A DNA stretch of 37,280 nucleotides from Actinobacteria bacterium OV450 (GCA_001298555.1 LJCW01000366.1:1-37280); one strand, 5' to 3'; positions 1 to 10,625 are shown, counted from the stretch's first letter. Notes: generated by a model from the sequence alone, not told the origin. Made by a program: numbers and translations.

Positions 1-1
1 C

Positions 2-1201
2 CGGCCCGTGCCCCCGCCGCCCCCAGCCGCGCCCGCCCCGGTACCGCCGCAGGGCTCCTCGTACGGCATGCCCGATCCGGCGGCGGGTGGCGAGATCCGC
101 CACGACCGGCCGGGCAGCACCCCCACCCCGCCCGACGAAACCCCGTGGGGCGCGCCCGAAGCCCCGTACGGCGGTGCCGGCCCCGGGCACGAGGACCCGT
201 ACGCCACCGCGAGCGCGCAGGCGGGCGGTTCCGCGGACGGCGGGAAGACCTGCGTGGCCTGCCGGGCCGGGCGGGTCGACACCGACGGGTACTGCGAGCA
301 CTGCGGGCACGCCCAGCCGCGCGAGCGCGACCACCTGGAGGAGGAGCTCGGCAGCGTCGCCGCCGTCAGCGACCGGGGGCTGCGCCACCACCGCAACGAG
401 GACTCGTTCGCGGTGGCCGCCACGGCCCTGCCCGACGGCTCGGCCGCCACGGTGGCCGTCGTCTGCGACGGCGTCTCCTCCGCCAGCCGCCCCGACGACG
501 CGTCGGCCGCCGCGGCCGGCGCCGCCAACGAGGCCCTGCTCGAAGCCCTCCCGCGCGGCACCCACCCCCAGGAGGCCATGCACGGCGCGATCCTGGCCGC
601 GGCCGCCGCCGTGAACGCCCTGGCCCCGGAGGTCCCGGGCGCACAGAACGCCCCCGCCTGCACCCTGGTCGGAGCCGTGGTCAGCGGCGGCCTGCTGACC
701 ATCGGCTGGGTCGGCGACAGCCGCGCGTACTGGATCCCGGACGACCGCGAGGCGCTGCCGCGCCGCCTCACCGAGGACGACTCGTGGGCGGCCCAGATGG
801 TCGCGGCCGGGCTGATGGGCGAGGCCGAGGCGTACGCCGACGTCCGCGCCCACGCCATCACGGGCTGGCTCGGGGCGGACGCGTACGACCTGGAGCCGCA
901 CACCGCCACGTTCAAGCCGGACCACGCGGGTGTGGTGGTCGTCTGCACCGACGGCCTGTGGAACTACGCCGAGTCCGCACAGGACATGGCCCAGGTGCTG
1001 CCCGCCGACGCAGCCGCCCGCCCCCTGCACAGCGCGCAGGTCCTGGTGGGGCACGCCCTCGACGGGGGCGGCCACGACAACGTCACGGTGGCCGTCGTAC
1101 CGTTCGCCGCGCCCGCCGTCACGGCGACGGAGGCCGCGCCGGGGCCGCAGCAGCAGCAAGCGGAACCGGAAACGGAGGCGGAAGCACCCCCTCAGCCCTG
1201 A
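2..1201 (+). CDS. PP2C-family Ser/Thr phosphatase with zinc ribbon (5' end cut by window)
   Basis: Protein phosphatase, PPM/PP2C family, that would remove phosphate from Ser/Thr of proteins in the cytoplasm. The frame is open to the window edge, so the true start is probably upstream; a GTG at 8 is the first visible start. Counting from that GTG, residues 1-80 are Pro/Ala-rich linker. A zinc ribbon follows (C82, C85, C96, C99), then the phosphatase fold: RNED at 129-132, CDG near 153, GDS at 236-238, TDG near 314-316 and GHDN near 355-358. These carry the acidic metal ligands expected of an active enzyme. The tail is a Glu/Gln/Pro-rich low-complexity segment. It lies 44 bp upstream of the VWA gene on the same strand. 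The VWA and FHA neighbours suggest a Ser/Thr phosphorylation module, and a matching kinase may lie upstream, outside the window. Confidence 0.9.
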   Translation, partial: RPVPPPPPAAPAPVPPQGSSYGMPDPAAGGEIRHDRPGSTPTPPDETPWGAPEAPYGGAGPGHEDPYATASAQAGGSADGGKTCVACRAGRVDTDGYCEHCGHAQPRERDHLEEELGSVAAVSDRGLRHHRNEDSFAVAATALPDGSAATVAVVCDGVSSASRPDDASAAAAGAANEALLEALPRGTHPQEAMHGAILAAAAAVNALAPEVPGAQNAPACTLVGAVVSGGLLTIGWVGDSRAYWIPDDREALPRRLTEDDSWAAQMVAAGLMGEAEAYADVRAHAITGWLGADAYDLEPHTATFKPDHAGVVVVCTDGLWNYAESAQDMAQVLPADAAARPLHSAQVLVGHALDGGGHDNVTVAVVPFAAPAVTATEAAPGPQQQQAEPETEAEAPPQP

Positions 1202-1245
1202 TCCACCCGTCCCCGCACCCCGTCCCTCTCCCAGGAGTCCAGTCG

Positions 1246-2571
1246 ATGGCGAACTTCGCCAAGCCGAGCGCCCCGCGCTTCAGCGTCGAGGTGTACCAGA
1301 ACGAGTTCCTGCCCGAGGGCGGGCGGGACGTCCACGCCATCGTCACGGTCACCTCATCGGGCGGCGCCACCGCCACCCGTGCGGCGGCCGCCCACGGCTC
1401 GGCCGCCGTCGTGATCATGGTGGACTGTTCGGGGTCCATGGAGTACCCGCCGGACAAGATGCGCGGCGCCCGGGAGGCGACCGCCGCCGCGATCGACACC
1501 CTGCGCGACGGCACCGCGTTCGCCGTCGTCGCGGGCACGCACGTGGCCAAGGAGGTCTACCCCGGCCAGGGCCGCCTCGCCGTCGCCGACCCGGCGACCC
1601 GGGCCCAGGCCAAGGAGGCCCTGCGCGGCCTGAGCTCCGGCGGCGGCACCGCCATCGGCACCTGGCTGCGCCTCGCCGACGGACTGCTGCGCCAGTCCTC
1701 CGCCACCATCCGGCACGGCATCCTGCTCACCGACGGCCGCAACGAGCACGAGGATCCGGCCGTGCTGCGCGCCACCCTCGACGCCTGCGCGGGCCGTTTC
1801 ACCTGCGACGCGCGCGGGGTGGGGACGGACTGGGAGGTCAAGGAGGTGACCGGCATCGCGAGCGCCCTGCTCGGGTCGGCCGACATCGTGGCCGACCCGG
1901 CGCACCTCACCGAGGACTTCACGCTCATGATGGAGAACGTCATGGGCAAGGAGGTCGCGGACGTCGCGCTGCGCCTGTGGACCCCGGTCGGCGTGGAGAT
2001 CCAGTACGTCAAGCAGGTCGCGCCCACCGTCCAGGACCTCAGCGACCGCCGCACCGGGGCGGGCCCGCGCGCCGGCGACTACCCGACCGGGTCCTGGGGC
2101 GACGAGTCCCGCGAGTACCACGTGTGCGTCCGGGTCCCCGTCGCGTCCGTCGGGCAGGAGATGCTCGCCGCCCGGGTCACGCTCCTGCTGCCCGGCGCAC
2201 CGGGCGAACCGCCGGCCGCCCTCGGGCAGGGACTGGTCCGCGCGGTGTGGACGGACGATCTGGCCGCCTCCACCGCCATCAATCCCCAGGTCGCCCACTA
2301 CACGGGGCAGGCGGAGCTCGCGCAGGCTATCCAACAGGGGCTGGAAGCGCGCAAACTGGGCGATGTCGACGGCGCCACGGCCAAGCTCGGCCGCGCCGTG
2401 CAACTGGCGAGCTTCTCCGGAAACGCGGACACGGCCAAATTGCTGGCGAAGGTGGTGGATGTCGTCGATGCGGCGGCGGGTACTGTGCGGCTGAAGGCGA
2501 AGGTCGCGGACGCCGACGAGATGACCCTCGAAACGCGTTCGATCCAGACCGTCCGAGTGAAGAAGTCCTGA
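1246..2571 (+). CDS. VWA-domain (MIDAS) protein
   Basis: A 441-aa von Willebrand factor A domain protein, probably cytoplasmic, with no signal peptide or membrane segment seen. The ATG at 1246 has a good ribosome site (AGGAG at 1233-1237), although the open frame runs much further upstream. The metal-ion-dependent adhesion site is complete: D60-x-S62-x-S64 in VDCSGSM, T135 in GGGTA and D163 in LTDGRN. The C-terminal half is beta-rich, followed by an Ala-rich helical segment. It sits between a PP2C phosphatase and an FHA protein. Such VWA proteins often act as scaffolds or metal-dependent partners in phosphorylation or secretion systems. The partner here is not known. Confidence 0.88.
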   Translation: MANFAKPSAPRFSVEVYQNEFLPEGGRDVHAIVTVTSSGGATATRAAAAHGSAAVVIMVDCSGSMEYPPDKMRGAREATAAAIDTLRDGTAFAVVAGTHVAKEVYPGQGRLAVADPATRAQAKEALRGLSSGGGTAIGTWLRLADGLLRQSSATIRHGILLTDGRNEHEDPAVLRATLDACAGRFTCDARGVGTDWEVKEVTGIASALLGSADIVADPAHLTEDFTLMMENVMGKEVADVALRLWTPVGVEIQYVKQVAPTVQDLSDRRTGAGPRAGDYPTGSWGDESREYHVCVRVPVASVGQEMLAARVTLLLPGAPGEPPAALGQGLVRAVWTDDLAASTAINPQVAHYTGQAELAQAIQQGLEARKLGDVDGATAKLGRAVQLASFSGNADTAKLLAKVVDVVDAAAGTVRLKAKVADADEMTLETRSIQTVRVKKS

Positions 2572-2634
2572 GCAACCTGAGAAGACCTGAGAAGACCTGA
2601 CGCGAAGACGCAGGCTGAAGGGGGAAGAGCCGCC

Positions 2635-3675
2635 ATGCCGACCTGCCCGAACGGGCACCAGTCCGCCTCCGACGACTGGTGCGAGGTCTGCGGCCACCGC
2701 ATGGCTGCCGCCGCTGCGGCGCCCGCGGCGCCCTCCTACGGCTACGGCTACCCTCCCACGACCGGTGAGCCGACCGCCCAGGCGGAGCTCTGCCCCCAGT
2801 GCCGGACCCCGCGCGAGGCCATGGCCCCGTTCTGCGAGGAGTGCCGGTACAACTTCCTGACGCGCTCGGCGACCTCGTACACCCCGCTCGGGACGGACGC
2901 GGGAGCCGCCGGCGGTCACGGCGCCGGGGCCACCCCGCCGCCTCCGCCGCCGCCCGCACCGCCGGCTCCCGCACCGGCGGCTGCCGCACCGGCGCCCTTC
3001 GCCCAGGACCACTTCGACTACCAGGGCTCCCGGCCGTCCCGGGTCAACCGGCCGGCCGAGCCGCTGCAGGGCGAGGACGACTGGCTGCTGCCGCCGCCGG
3101 CGCACGAGCAGCCGCAGCAGGTTCAGGCCCCGGCCCCGGCCCCGCAGCAGTACCGGCAGCCCGAGTACCAGCAGGCCGAGTACCAGCAGCAGCACGAGTA
3201 CCAGCAGCCGCAGCCGGCTCACCAGGCGCAGCAGCAGGTGCCCCCGCAGCCGTTCCCGCCCCAGAGCACCGGCTCCTGGAGCGCGACGATCGGCCCCGAC
3301 CGCTCGTACTTCATGGCGATGATGCAGCGCAGCGGCCCCGAGGCGGCCGCGCTCAACCTGCCCGCGTACTCCCCGGAGCAGCACCTTCCGCTGTCCGGCG
3401 GACAGATCACCATCGGCCGCCGCCGCGCTTCCACGGGCGAGTCCCCCGACATCGACCTGTCGGTGCCCCCGGAGGACCCGGGCGTCTCCCACCAGCACGC
3501 GGTACTCGTCCAGCAGCCCGACCTCAGCTGGGCGGTGGTGGACCAGAACTCCACCAACGGCACCACGATCAACGGCGGCGAGGAGCCGATCCAGCCCTAC
3601 GTCCCGGTCCCGCTCTCCGACGGCGACCGGGTCCACGTGGGCGCCTGGACCACGATCACCATCCGCCGGAGCTGA
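2635..3675 (+). CDS. double zinc-ribbon, FHA-domain protein
   Basis: A 346-aa protein whose C-terminal forkhead-associated domain should bind phosphothreonine peptides. The start ATG 2635 follows a purine-rich GGGGGAAG site. Two zinc ribbons lie at the N-terminus (C4...C-x2-C near residue 20, and CPQC...CEEC near 50-70). They are followed by about 130 residues of Pro, Ala, Gln and Tyr repeats (YQQ/EYQQ) and then the FHA domain from about 260. FHA hallmarks are visible: IGRRR, SHQHA and NSTNGT. It is last in the PP2C-VWA-FHA run, 63 bp after the VWA stop. A short 10-bp direct repeat (ctgagaagac, two copies) lies in that gap. It probably reads phosphorylation set by a kinase and erased by the PP2C protein. 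Confidence 0.88.
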   Translation: MPTCPNGHQSASDDWCEVCGHRMAAAAAAPAAPSYGYGYPPTTGEPTAQAELCPQCRTPREAMAPFCEECRYNFLTRSATSYTPLGTDAGAAGGHGAGATPPPPPPPAPPAPAPAAAAPAPFAQDHFDYQGSRPSRVNRPAEPLQGEDDWLLPPPAHEQPQQVQAPAPAPQQYRQPEYQQAEYQQQHEYQQPQPAHQAQQQVPPQPFPPQSTGSWSATIGPDRSYFMAMMQRSGPEAAALNLPAYSPEQHLPLSGGQITIGRRRASTGESPDIDLSVPPEDPGVSHQHAVLVQQPDLSWAVVDQNSTNGTTINGGEEPIQPYVPVPLSDGDRVHVGAWTTITIRRS

Positions 3676-3690
3676 TCCCGGCCCGCTCCG

Positions 3691-4707
3691 CTACTCCCCC
3701 AGGGGCCATACGTAGGGGCCCTGGGGGTCGTCGAGCCACGCCCACTGACCCTCCGCGCTGACGGTCACCCCGAACCGCTCGCGGCCGGGCCGGCCCTCGC
3801 CGCGCCACAGGTCCAGGGCCTCGCGCGGATGCAGGGCCCCCGCGGTCAGCACGAGCATGAACTGGAACCGCTCGTTCTCCACCAGCTCGTACGGGAGCCC
3901 GTACGGCAGCCCGGGCGCGGCCGGCGAGGCCGTGGCCCCGCGCAGCGGGACGAAGTACGCCGGGGTGTGCAGGAAGCGGCCCTCCGCGAGGTCGGCGTCC
4001 TGGACGCGCAGCGCAATCAGGCCGGTCGACAGCGGGGCCAGGATCCGCGCCCCGGGCCGGCACTGGCCGAGCCAGGCGTGCGGGACGAGCGGCAGCGTGC
4101 AGGTCACCAGGATCCGGTCGAACGGCGCCCGGGCCGGGCAGCCGCGCGCCCCGTCCCCGGTGACGACGGCCGGCCGGTAGCCGAGCCGGGCCAGGTGCGC
4201 CCGCGCGGACTCGGTGATCTCCTCGTCCAGGTCGACGGTGGTGACGTGCTCGTCGCCGAGCCGGTGGCACAGCAGCGCGGCGGTGTAGCCGGTGCCGGCG
4301 CCGATCTCCAGCACGTCGTCCCCGTCGCGGACGTCCAGCGCCTCCAGCATCTTCGCCATCAGGGACGGCTGGCTGCTGGAGGAGACCAGCTCGCCGTCGC
4401 GCAGCCGGGTGGCGAGCGGGGCGTCCGTGTAGACCCCGCGCAGCCAGCGCGCCCGGCGGGCCGGGTCCGGGTCCTCGCCCCACAGCCGTTCGTGGCCGGC
4501 GCCCCGGCCGGTGAAGAAGTACGGGACGAAGACGTGCCGGGGCACCGCCGCGAAGGCCGCCCGCCAGGCGGGGTCCTCCAGCACCCCGGCGGCGGTCAGC
4601 TCCCGCACCTGCGCGGCGTGGGCGGCGTCCCGCAGGTCCCGCGTCTCGCCCTCCGCGCCGTGCGGGGGGCGCGCGGTGCGCGTCGAGCGTCCCGGATGTG
4701 CACCCAT
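3691..4707 (-). CDS. protein-L-isoaspartate O-methyltransferase-like
   Basis: A 338-aa SAM-dependent methyltransferase of the PCMT family, which methylates isoaspartyl residues of damaged proteins, or modifies peptides in divergent members. Motif I is VLEIGAGTGY (133-141). Upstream, VFVP and SSSSQPSLMAKML match the PCMT start-of-fold signature, and VTGDGARG follows motif I. The C-terminal 100 residues form an extra domain typical of actinobacterial members. The open frame extends to 4830. I prefer the ATG at 4707 because the upstream residues are Pro/Arg-rich and would overlap the promoter of the divergent globin gene. The gene converges with the FHA gene, leaving 15 bp between them. The substrate is not evident. 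Confidence 0.82.
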   Translation of the reverse strand: MGAHPGRSTRTARPPHGAEGETRDLRDAAHAAQVRELTAAGVLEDPAWRAAFAAVPRHVFVPYFFTGRGAGHERLWGEDPDPARRARWLRGVYTDAPLATRLRDGELVSSSSQPSLMAKMLEALDVRDGDDVLEIGAGTGYTAALLCHRLGDEHVTTVDLDEEITESARAHLARLGYRPAVVTGDGARGCPARAPFDRILVTCTLPLVPHAWLGQCRPGARILAPLSTGLIALRVQDADLAEGRFLHTPAYFVPLRGATASPAAPGLPYGLPYELVENERFQFMLVLTAGALHPREALDLWRGEGRPGRERFGVTVSAEGQWAWLDDPQGPYVWPLGE

Positions 4708-4807
4708 GGCTCCACTGTCCTGCCGACGGGCGCCGGAGGCGAGCGGGGGTCCCGGGGGCGGTCCTAAGTCCCCCGTCCTCCGTCCGGGCGTCTGAGACGA
4801 TGGTCGG

Positions 4808-5212
4808 GTGAATGAGATTCCGCGGGGCACGCTTCAGGAGCAGACGTTTTACGAGCAGGTGGGCGGCGAGGAGACGTTCCGCCGCCTGGTGCGGCGCTTC
4901 TACCAGGGGGTCGCGGAGGACCCGCTGCTGCGCCCGATGTACCCGGAGGAGGACCTCGGCCCCGCCGAGGAGCGGTTCGCCCTGTTCCTGATGCAGTACT
5001 GGGGCGGCCCGAACACGTACAGCGAGAACCGCGGGCACCCGCGCCTGCGGATGCGGCACGCCCCGTTCCAGGTGGACGCCGCGGCGCACGACGCGTGGCT
5101 GGGCCACATGCGCGTGGCGGTGGACGAGCTGGGTCTGTCGCCCGAGCACGAGGCGCAGCTGTGGCGGTACCTGACGTACGCCGCCGCCTCGATGATCAAC
5201 ACCGCGGGGTAG
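4808..5212 (+). CDS. glbO: group II truncated haemoglobin
   Basis: A 134-aa 2-on-2 globin that binds haem, O2 and NO, and probably protects against reactive oxygen and nitrogen species. It matches the mycobacterial trHbO pattern closely. The proximal histidine is H84 within RLRMRHAPF, the distal tyrosines are Y32 (B10) and Y45 (CD1), tryptophan W97 is at G8, and the group II signature QYWGGP is at 63-68. The GTG start at 4808 has no convincing ribosome site, so the message may be leaderless or nearly so. It is transcribed away from the methyltransferase gene; the about 100-bp gap must hold both promoters. Confidence 0.93.
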   Translation: MNEIPRGTLQEQTFYEQVGGEETFRRLVRRFYQGVAEDPLLRPMYPEEDLGPAEERFALFLMQYWGGPNTYSENRGHPRLRMRHAPFQVDAAAHDAWLGHMRVAVDELGLSPEHEAQLWRYLTYAAASMINTAG

Positions 5213-5294
5213 CAGAGCCCCTCCCGTACGGACGGACCCACGTACGCGGAACCGGGAGCGGAATGCCGGGGCGGCTCGGCCGGCCGGAGGGCAC

Positions 5295-5541
5295 GCCGAC
5301 CGCAGCCCGGGCCGACGGGAGGCCAGGCCGACCGCAGCCCGGGCCGACGGGAGGCCAGGCCGACCGCAGCCCGGGCCGACGGGAGGCCAGGCCGACCGGA
5401 GGCCGGACCGGCGGGAACTCGGGTCGACCGCAGCCCGGACCGGCGGGAACTCGGGTCGACCGGAGGCCGGACCTGCGGGGGCCGGAGCTGCGGAGGCCGG
5501 AGCTGCGGAGGCTAGAGCTGCGGAGGCTAGAGCTGCGGAGG
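5295..5541. repeat. 32-bp and 15-bp tandem repeats between convergent genes
   Basis: Three exact 32-bp units run at 5295-5326, 5327-5358 and 5359-5390, each containing CCGCAGCCCGGGCCGACGGG. Two diverged units of the same 32-bp period follow to about 5455. A 15-bp period then appears, with GAGCTGCGGAGG at 5485, 5500, 5515 and 5530. The stop codon of the next minus-strand gene (5542-5544) lies in the last 15-bp unit, and the later units also carry the same CTA. No protein in either strand is credible here. The block lies just past the 3' ends of glbO and the unknown gene, so it is probably a non-coding minisatellite. Confidence 0.85.
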
Positions 5542-6255
5542 CTAGAGCGGCCGGACCTGGAGGGCGCCCAGGCCGCCGGCGCCGCCGGGGCGGCGCATCG
5601 CGATCGAGCCGTACGGGGTGCGCAGCCGCAGCCAGCCCCCGGAGGCGAGCAGGGCCACGGGGGCGGGGGCGTCGGGTGCGCCGGCGCCGCTGGCGACGGC
5701 CGACCGGACGGGCCGCAGGAAGCCCAGGGACTGCGCGGCGTGCACGGCGCGCAGCGGGAGTTCGGTGTCGCCGAGCGTCCGCGACCAGATCTCGCGGCCA
5801 ATGCGGTCCCGCTCGGACCGGGTCCGGTGCTGCGGGGGCAGGGCCTCGTCACGGGCCCGGAATTCGGCGACGGACGCGCTCACCGCGGCCCGCACCTGTT
5901 CGGGGCCGGGCAGCCCGGGCAGCTGCTGCCAGCCACCGCGGGGCGGGAGCACTCCGGTCCAGGGCGGCCCGGTGACCGGTCCGGGGACGACGGCGCTGGC
6001 GGCGGCCTCGTCGACGGATTCCAGCAGCTCACCGGCGGACACGGTCACGTCCAGCGGTCCGGGGACGGGCACGGCGAGGCGCACCGTGCGGATGGCCAGC
6101 ACCTCGAAGGAGGCCGGTCGTCCGAAGACGGCGACCGCGCCGCCACCCGCCTGGAGGCGGACGGCGGCGGCCCGGTCGTAGTGCAGCAGCCGGCCCAGGA
6201 AGGCGGCGAGGTCCGCCGCCTCCCCGGAGTCGGCGAAGCACAGCCGTTCGGTCAT
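5542..6255 (-). CDS. unknown protein coupled to thioesterase
   Basis: A 237-aa protein that I do not recognise. The ATG at 6255 overlaps the TGA of the upstream thioesterase gene (ATGA), so the two are translationally coupled. It has no signal peptide, membrane segment or cysteine cluster. The first half is mixed alpha/beta with many Ala, Val and Leu. Near 135-160 there is an Arg/Asp/Glu-rich helix (RTRSERDRIGREIW). The C-terminal part includes LASGGWLRLRTPYGSIA and ends in a Gly-rich tail. Third-position GC is typical of the host, so it looks like a core Streptomyces gene. Confidence 0.8.
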   Translation of the reverse strand: MTERLCFADSGEAADLAAFLGRLLHYDRAAAVRLQAGGGAVAVFGRPASFEVLAIRTVRLAVPVPGPLDVTVSAGELLESVDEAAASAVVPGPVTGPPWTGVLPPRGGWQQLPGLPGPEQVRAAVSASVAEFRARDEALPPQHRTRSERDRIGREIWSRTLGDTELPLRAVHAAQSLGFLRPVRSAVASGAGAPDAPAPVALLASGGWLRLRTPYGSIAMRRPGGAGGLGALQVRPL

Positions 6256-6713
6256 GCGGCGATGCGGCCTTCCGAGCGCGGGCCCACGGGCTCGTCGAGG
6301 TACTTCTCCAGGAAGTGCTTCTCCTCGGCCGTGATGCGGCGCGGCCGGCCCTCGGCGAGGTTGTACGGCACGACCACGGTCGAGGCCCGTACGTAGACCT
6401 TCTCCGGTGCGTCCTCGGTCGCCTCGTCCTTGACCTCGTAGCCGATGGTCAGCGACGCGGCACCGATGCGGGTCACCCAGGACTCGATCAGGACGGGCTC
6501 GTGACGGTGCACGAGGGGCAGCTTGTAGTCGATCTCGTGGCGGGCCACGACGGACCCGCCCGTGAAGGACTCGCTGCCCTCCCCCGGCGCCAGCCGGAAC
6601 ATGAAGTCGATCCTCGCCTCCTCCAGGTAGCGGAGGAAGACCACGTTGTTCACGTGGCCGAAGGAATCCATGTCCGACCAGCGCAGCGGGCACCGGTAGT
6701 GATGTCTGGCCAT
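6252..6713 (-). CDS. acyl-CoA thioesterase, hot-dog fold (YbgC/4HBT type)
   Basis: A 153-aa single hot-dog-fold thioesterase that hydrolyses acyl-CoA, probably acting as a homotetramer in the cytoplasm. The 4HBT signature is clear: RWSDMDSFGHVNNVVFLRYLE at residues 11-31, with the Asp-x3-Gly-His-x-Asn-Asn pattern giving catalytic D16, followed by HEIDYKLPL. The ATG at 6713 was chosen because the family normally begins about ten residues before that motif; the longer open frame to 6974 is a shadow of ettA. It begins 17 bp after the ettA stop and overlaps the next gene by 4 bp, so ettA, the thioesterase and the unknown gene probably form one transcript. The acyl substrate cannot be read from sequence. 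Confidence 0.9.
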   Translation of the reverse strand: MARHHYRCPLRWSDMDSFGHVNNVVFLRYLEEARIDFMFRLAPGEGSESFTGGSVVARHEIDYKLPLVHRHEPVLIESWVTRIGAASLTIGYEVKDEATEDAPEKVYVRASTVVVPYNLAEGRPRRITAEEKHFLEKYLDEPVGPRSEGRIAA

Positions 6714-6729
6714 GATGAAGGTCGCAGCC

Positions 6730-8394
<1,665 letters not shown>

Positions 8395-8969
8395 GAGAAA
8401 CCGTCCGGCAGATCGATGGTGGGCAGATACACCCCATCTTGCCAGTCGTCCACCCCTACGGGCGAATGGGTAGGTCACCCCCGGGGTCAGCGCAGGCGCA
8501 GGGCGCCCGGACCCGGCCAACGATGATCTCCATCCGGACCGATGATCTCCCTCAGGACGTCGAACGGGGTCGGGGCCACGGCCGCTGCCCGCCTGCACGA
8601 GCTCCCCGGCCGCGCGACCGCGGTCCGTCGGGTGGCAGCGCGCGGGTACGCCCTCCGGACGGCGGACCGTCCCCGGGATGGCCGGGGGCCCGGCGGGACA
8701 GCTCGTGATCGCGCCAGCCGACCTGCGGCTCCCTAGCCCAGGCCAGCCCAGGCCACCGCCCCGCCCGGGCGGGCAGGGCGGAGCGGGGCGGTGCGGGCGC
8801 CGCCCCGGCCCCCGGCCGGCTCGGGCGATCAGGCGATCGGGCGACCGGGACGGCTGGGCGGCCGGGACGGTCGGAGCGGTCGGGGCGGCCGGGGCGGTCG
8901 GGGCGGCCGGGGCGGTCGGGCCGGCCGGAGCGGCTGGGGCGGGCGGGCCGGCTGGGGCGGCCGGAGCGG
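8395..8969. other. intergenic region with GC-rich low-complexity tract
   Basis: 575 bases between ettA and the PAP2-DAGK gene, both on the minus strand. The ettA promoter should lie in the part next to 8394. From about 8865 to 8970 the plus strand is a degenerate 6-9-bp repeat of GGGGCGGCC/GGTCGG. One minus frame reads it as an Ala/Pro/Thr-rich peptide from an ATG at 8973 that overlaps the DAGK stop, and it stays open into ettA. I see no family signature and regard it as non-coding. Confidence 0.6.
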
Positions 8970-10454
8970 TCATTCCGGGCGGTAGACCGTCAGGGCGTCC
9001 GGGAGGGTGTCGAGGACGAGCGCGGCGGGGGCCCGGCTGTACTCGCCGTCGTAGGCGAGCGGGGTGCCCGGCGGGGTCTCCCCGATGCGCAGGCTGCGCA
9101 GCCGCGTGGCCGTGTGGACGGGGCTGCGGCTCAGCGGTCCCGCGAAGGCGGCGGCGAGCAGACGGGGGCCCGGACGGCCGCCGCCGTGCACGAGGCGGAG
9201 GTCGAGCAGGCCCTCTCCGAGGCTCTCGCGGCGGCGGGGGGTGGGGCCGGTGCCGTGGTAGGTGCCGTTCCCGGCGAACAGCAGCCAGACGCTGCGCGGA
9301 CGCCCGGCCAGCAGGAGCCGTACGGGCCGCTCCGCGCGCAGGACCCGCCAGGCGGCCAGCAGCGCGGCGGGACCGCCGCCGATACGGGGCCCCCAGCGCA
9401 GCCGGTGCCGCAGCAGTTCGGGGTAGGCGCCGATGCTGAAGGTGTTCAGGAAGTAGCCGGGCCGGCCGTCCTCGGGGTCCGGGCCGGGGGTGAAGCGGCC
9501 CACGCCGACCCGCACCGCACGGCCGGCGGCGAGGGCGCGGCAGGTGTCCTCGGCTCCGCCCAGTCCGAGGTCCAGCGCGAAGTGGTTGAGCGTGCCGCCG
9601 GGGAACACGGCCAGCGGAATCCCGGCGCGCAGAGCGGCTGTGGCGGCGGCGTTTATCGTGCCGTCGCCACCGCACACGCCGAGCACGGTGGACCGGGCGG
9701 CCGCGGCCGCCAGTTCCGCGGGCAGGTCGGGGCCCGCGCAGTGGACCACCTCGGCCTTGGGCAGCCGGGTGCGCAGGATGTCGAGGCCCGCCTCGGCGGC
9801 CGTGCCGGACCCGGTGTTGACGACCACGGTCAGACCGGACCCGTCCGGCAGTGCGGGTGCGTCGCCGGCCGTCCTTTCGGCTCCGGGCGACAGCCGGGCC
9901 TCCTCCAGGCGGCGCACGACATGGCGTACGGCGAAGCCCGCGGCCACGCCCAGCGCCGCGCCCGTGACCACGTCGGAGGGGTAGTGGACCCCCGTGTAGA
10001 CGCGGGAGAACGCCACCGAAGCGGCCACCGGCGCCAGTGCGGCGCCCCACCCGGGCGCCTGCAGCGCCAGCCCGGTGGCGAAGGCGAACGCGGACGCCGA
10101 GTGGCCGGACGGGAAGGAGGTGGTCGTCGGCTGCTTCACGAGCCGGCGCACCTCGGGGACCCCTTCCAGCAGCGGCCGGGGCCTGCGTACGGACCACTTG
10201 CCGATGGTGTTGACGGTCGCCGAGGCCAGCGCCAGGGAGGCGGCTCCACACAGGGCCGCCTTGCGGGCCCGGGCCGAGCCGACGACCGCGATCACCGCGG
10301 CCGCCCCACCCCACAGCACCCCGTGGTTCGCGGCCCGCCCCAGTCCGGGCAGCACCCGGTCGGCCGCGGGCCAGTGCCGGCGGGCCACCTCGTCGAACAG
10401 CTTCCGGTCCCATCGCGCGGCGACGCCCCGCCAGGTCAGCTCTTGATCAACCAT
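8970..10454 (-). CDS. PAP2 phosphatase-diacylglycerol kinase fusion
   Basis: A 494-aa two-domain lipid enzyme, probably at the membrane. Residues 40-180 are a PAP2 phosphatidic-acid phosphatase-like domain with hydrophobic segments and all three motifs: KWSVRRPRP (86-94), PSGHS (115-119), and SRVYTGVHYPSD (150-161) with the catalytic His and Asp. Residues 205-490 are a DAGKc/LCB5 kinase domain with GGDGTIN (262-268) and PGGTLNHFA (285-293). One protein could therefore both remove and add phosphate on lipid head groups, or act on a prenyl/glycerolipid carrier. Actinobacteria carry several such fusions. The ATG at 10454 has only a weak ribosome site. The gene stands alone, with about 170 bp before the next gene upstream. 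Confidence 0.9.
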   Translation of the reverse strand: MVDQELTWRGVAARWDRKLFDEVARRHWPAADRVLPGLGRAANHGVLWGGAAAVIAVVGSARARKAALCGAASLALASATVNTIGKWSVRRPRPLLEGVPEVRRLVKQPTTTSFPSGHSASAFAFATGLALQAPGWGAALAPVAASVAFSRVYTGVHYPSDVVTGAALGVAAGFAVRHVVRRLEEARLSPGAERTAGDAPALPDGSGLTVVVNTGSGTAAEAGLDILRTRLPKAEVVHCAGPDLPAELAAAAARSTVLGVCGGDGTINAAATAALRAGIPLAVFPGGTLNHFALDLGLGGAEDTCRALAAGRAVRVGVGRFTPGPDPEDGRPGYFLNTFSIGAYPELLRHRLRWGPRIGGGPAALLAAWRVLRAERPVRLLLAGRPRSVWLLFAGNGTYHGTGPTPRRRESLGEGLLDLRLVHGGGRPGPRLLAAAFAGPLSRSPVHTATRLRSLRIGETPPGTPLAYDGEYSRAPAALVLDTLPDALTVYRPE

Positions 10455-10625
10455 TTCGAGCGCTTACCCGCAGCACCCGCCCCGGAATCAGCCCTCTTTG
10501 CCAACCATCCCGAGGAGGCGTCCCGCCAGCCGAATGCCGGACCGGCCCGGCGGACAGGTCCGGGTCGTGTCGGCAACGCCCCGTCTGGTCGGCGGGGGCC
10601 GGCCTCGCCCTTCGCGCGGCCGACG

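Noticed and set aside
5295..5541. CRISPR array
   Set aside because: Units are directly adjacent without unique spacers; this is a tandem repeat. The 18537-18785 and 23139-23311 arrays also lack spacer structure.
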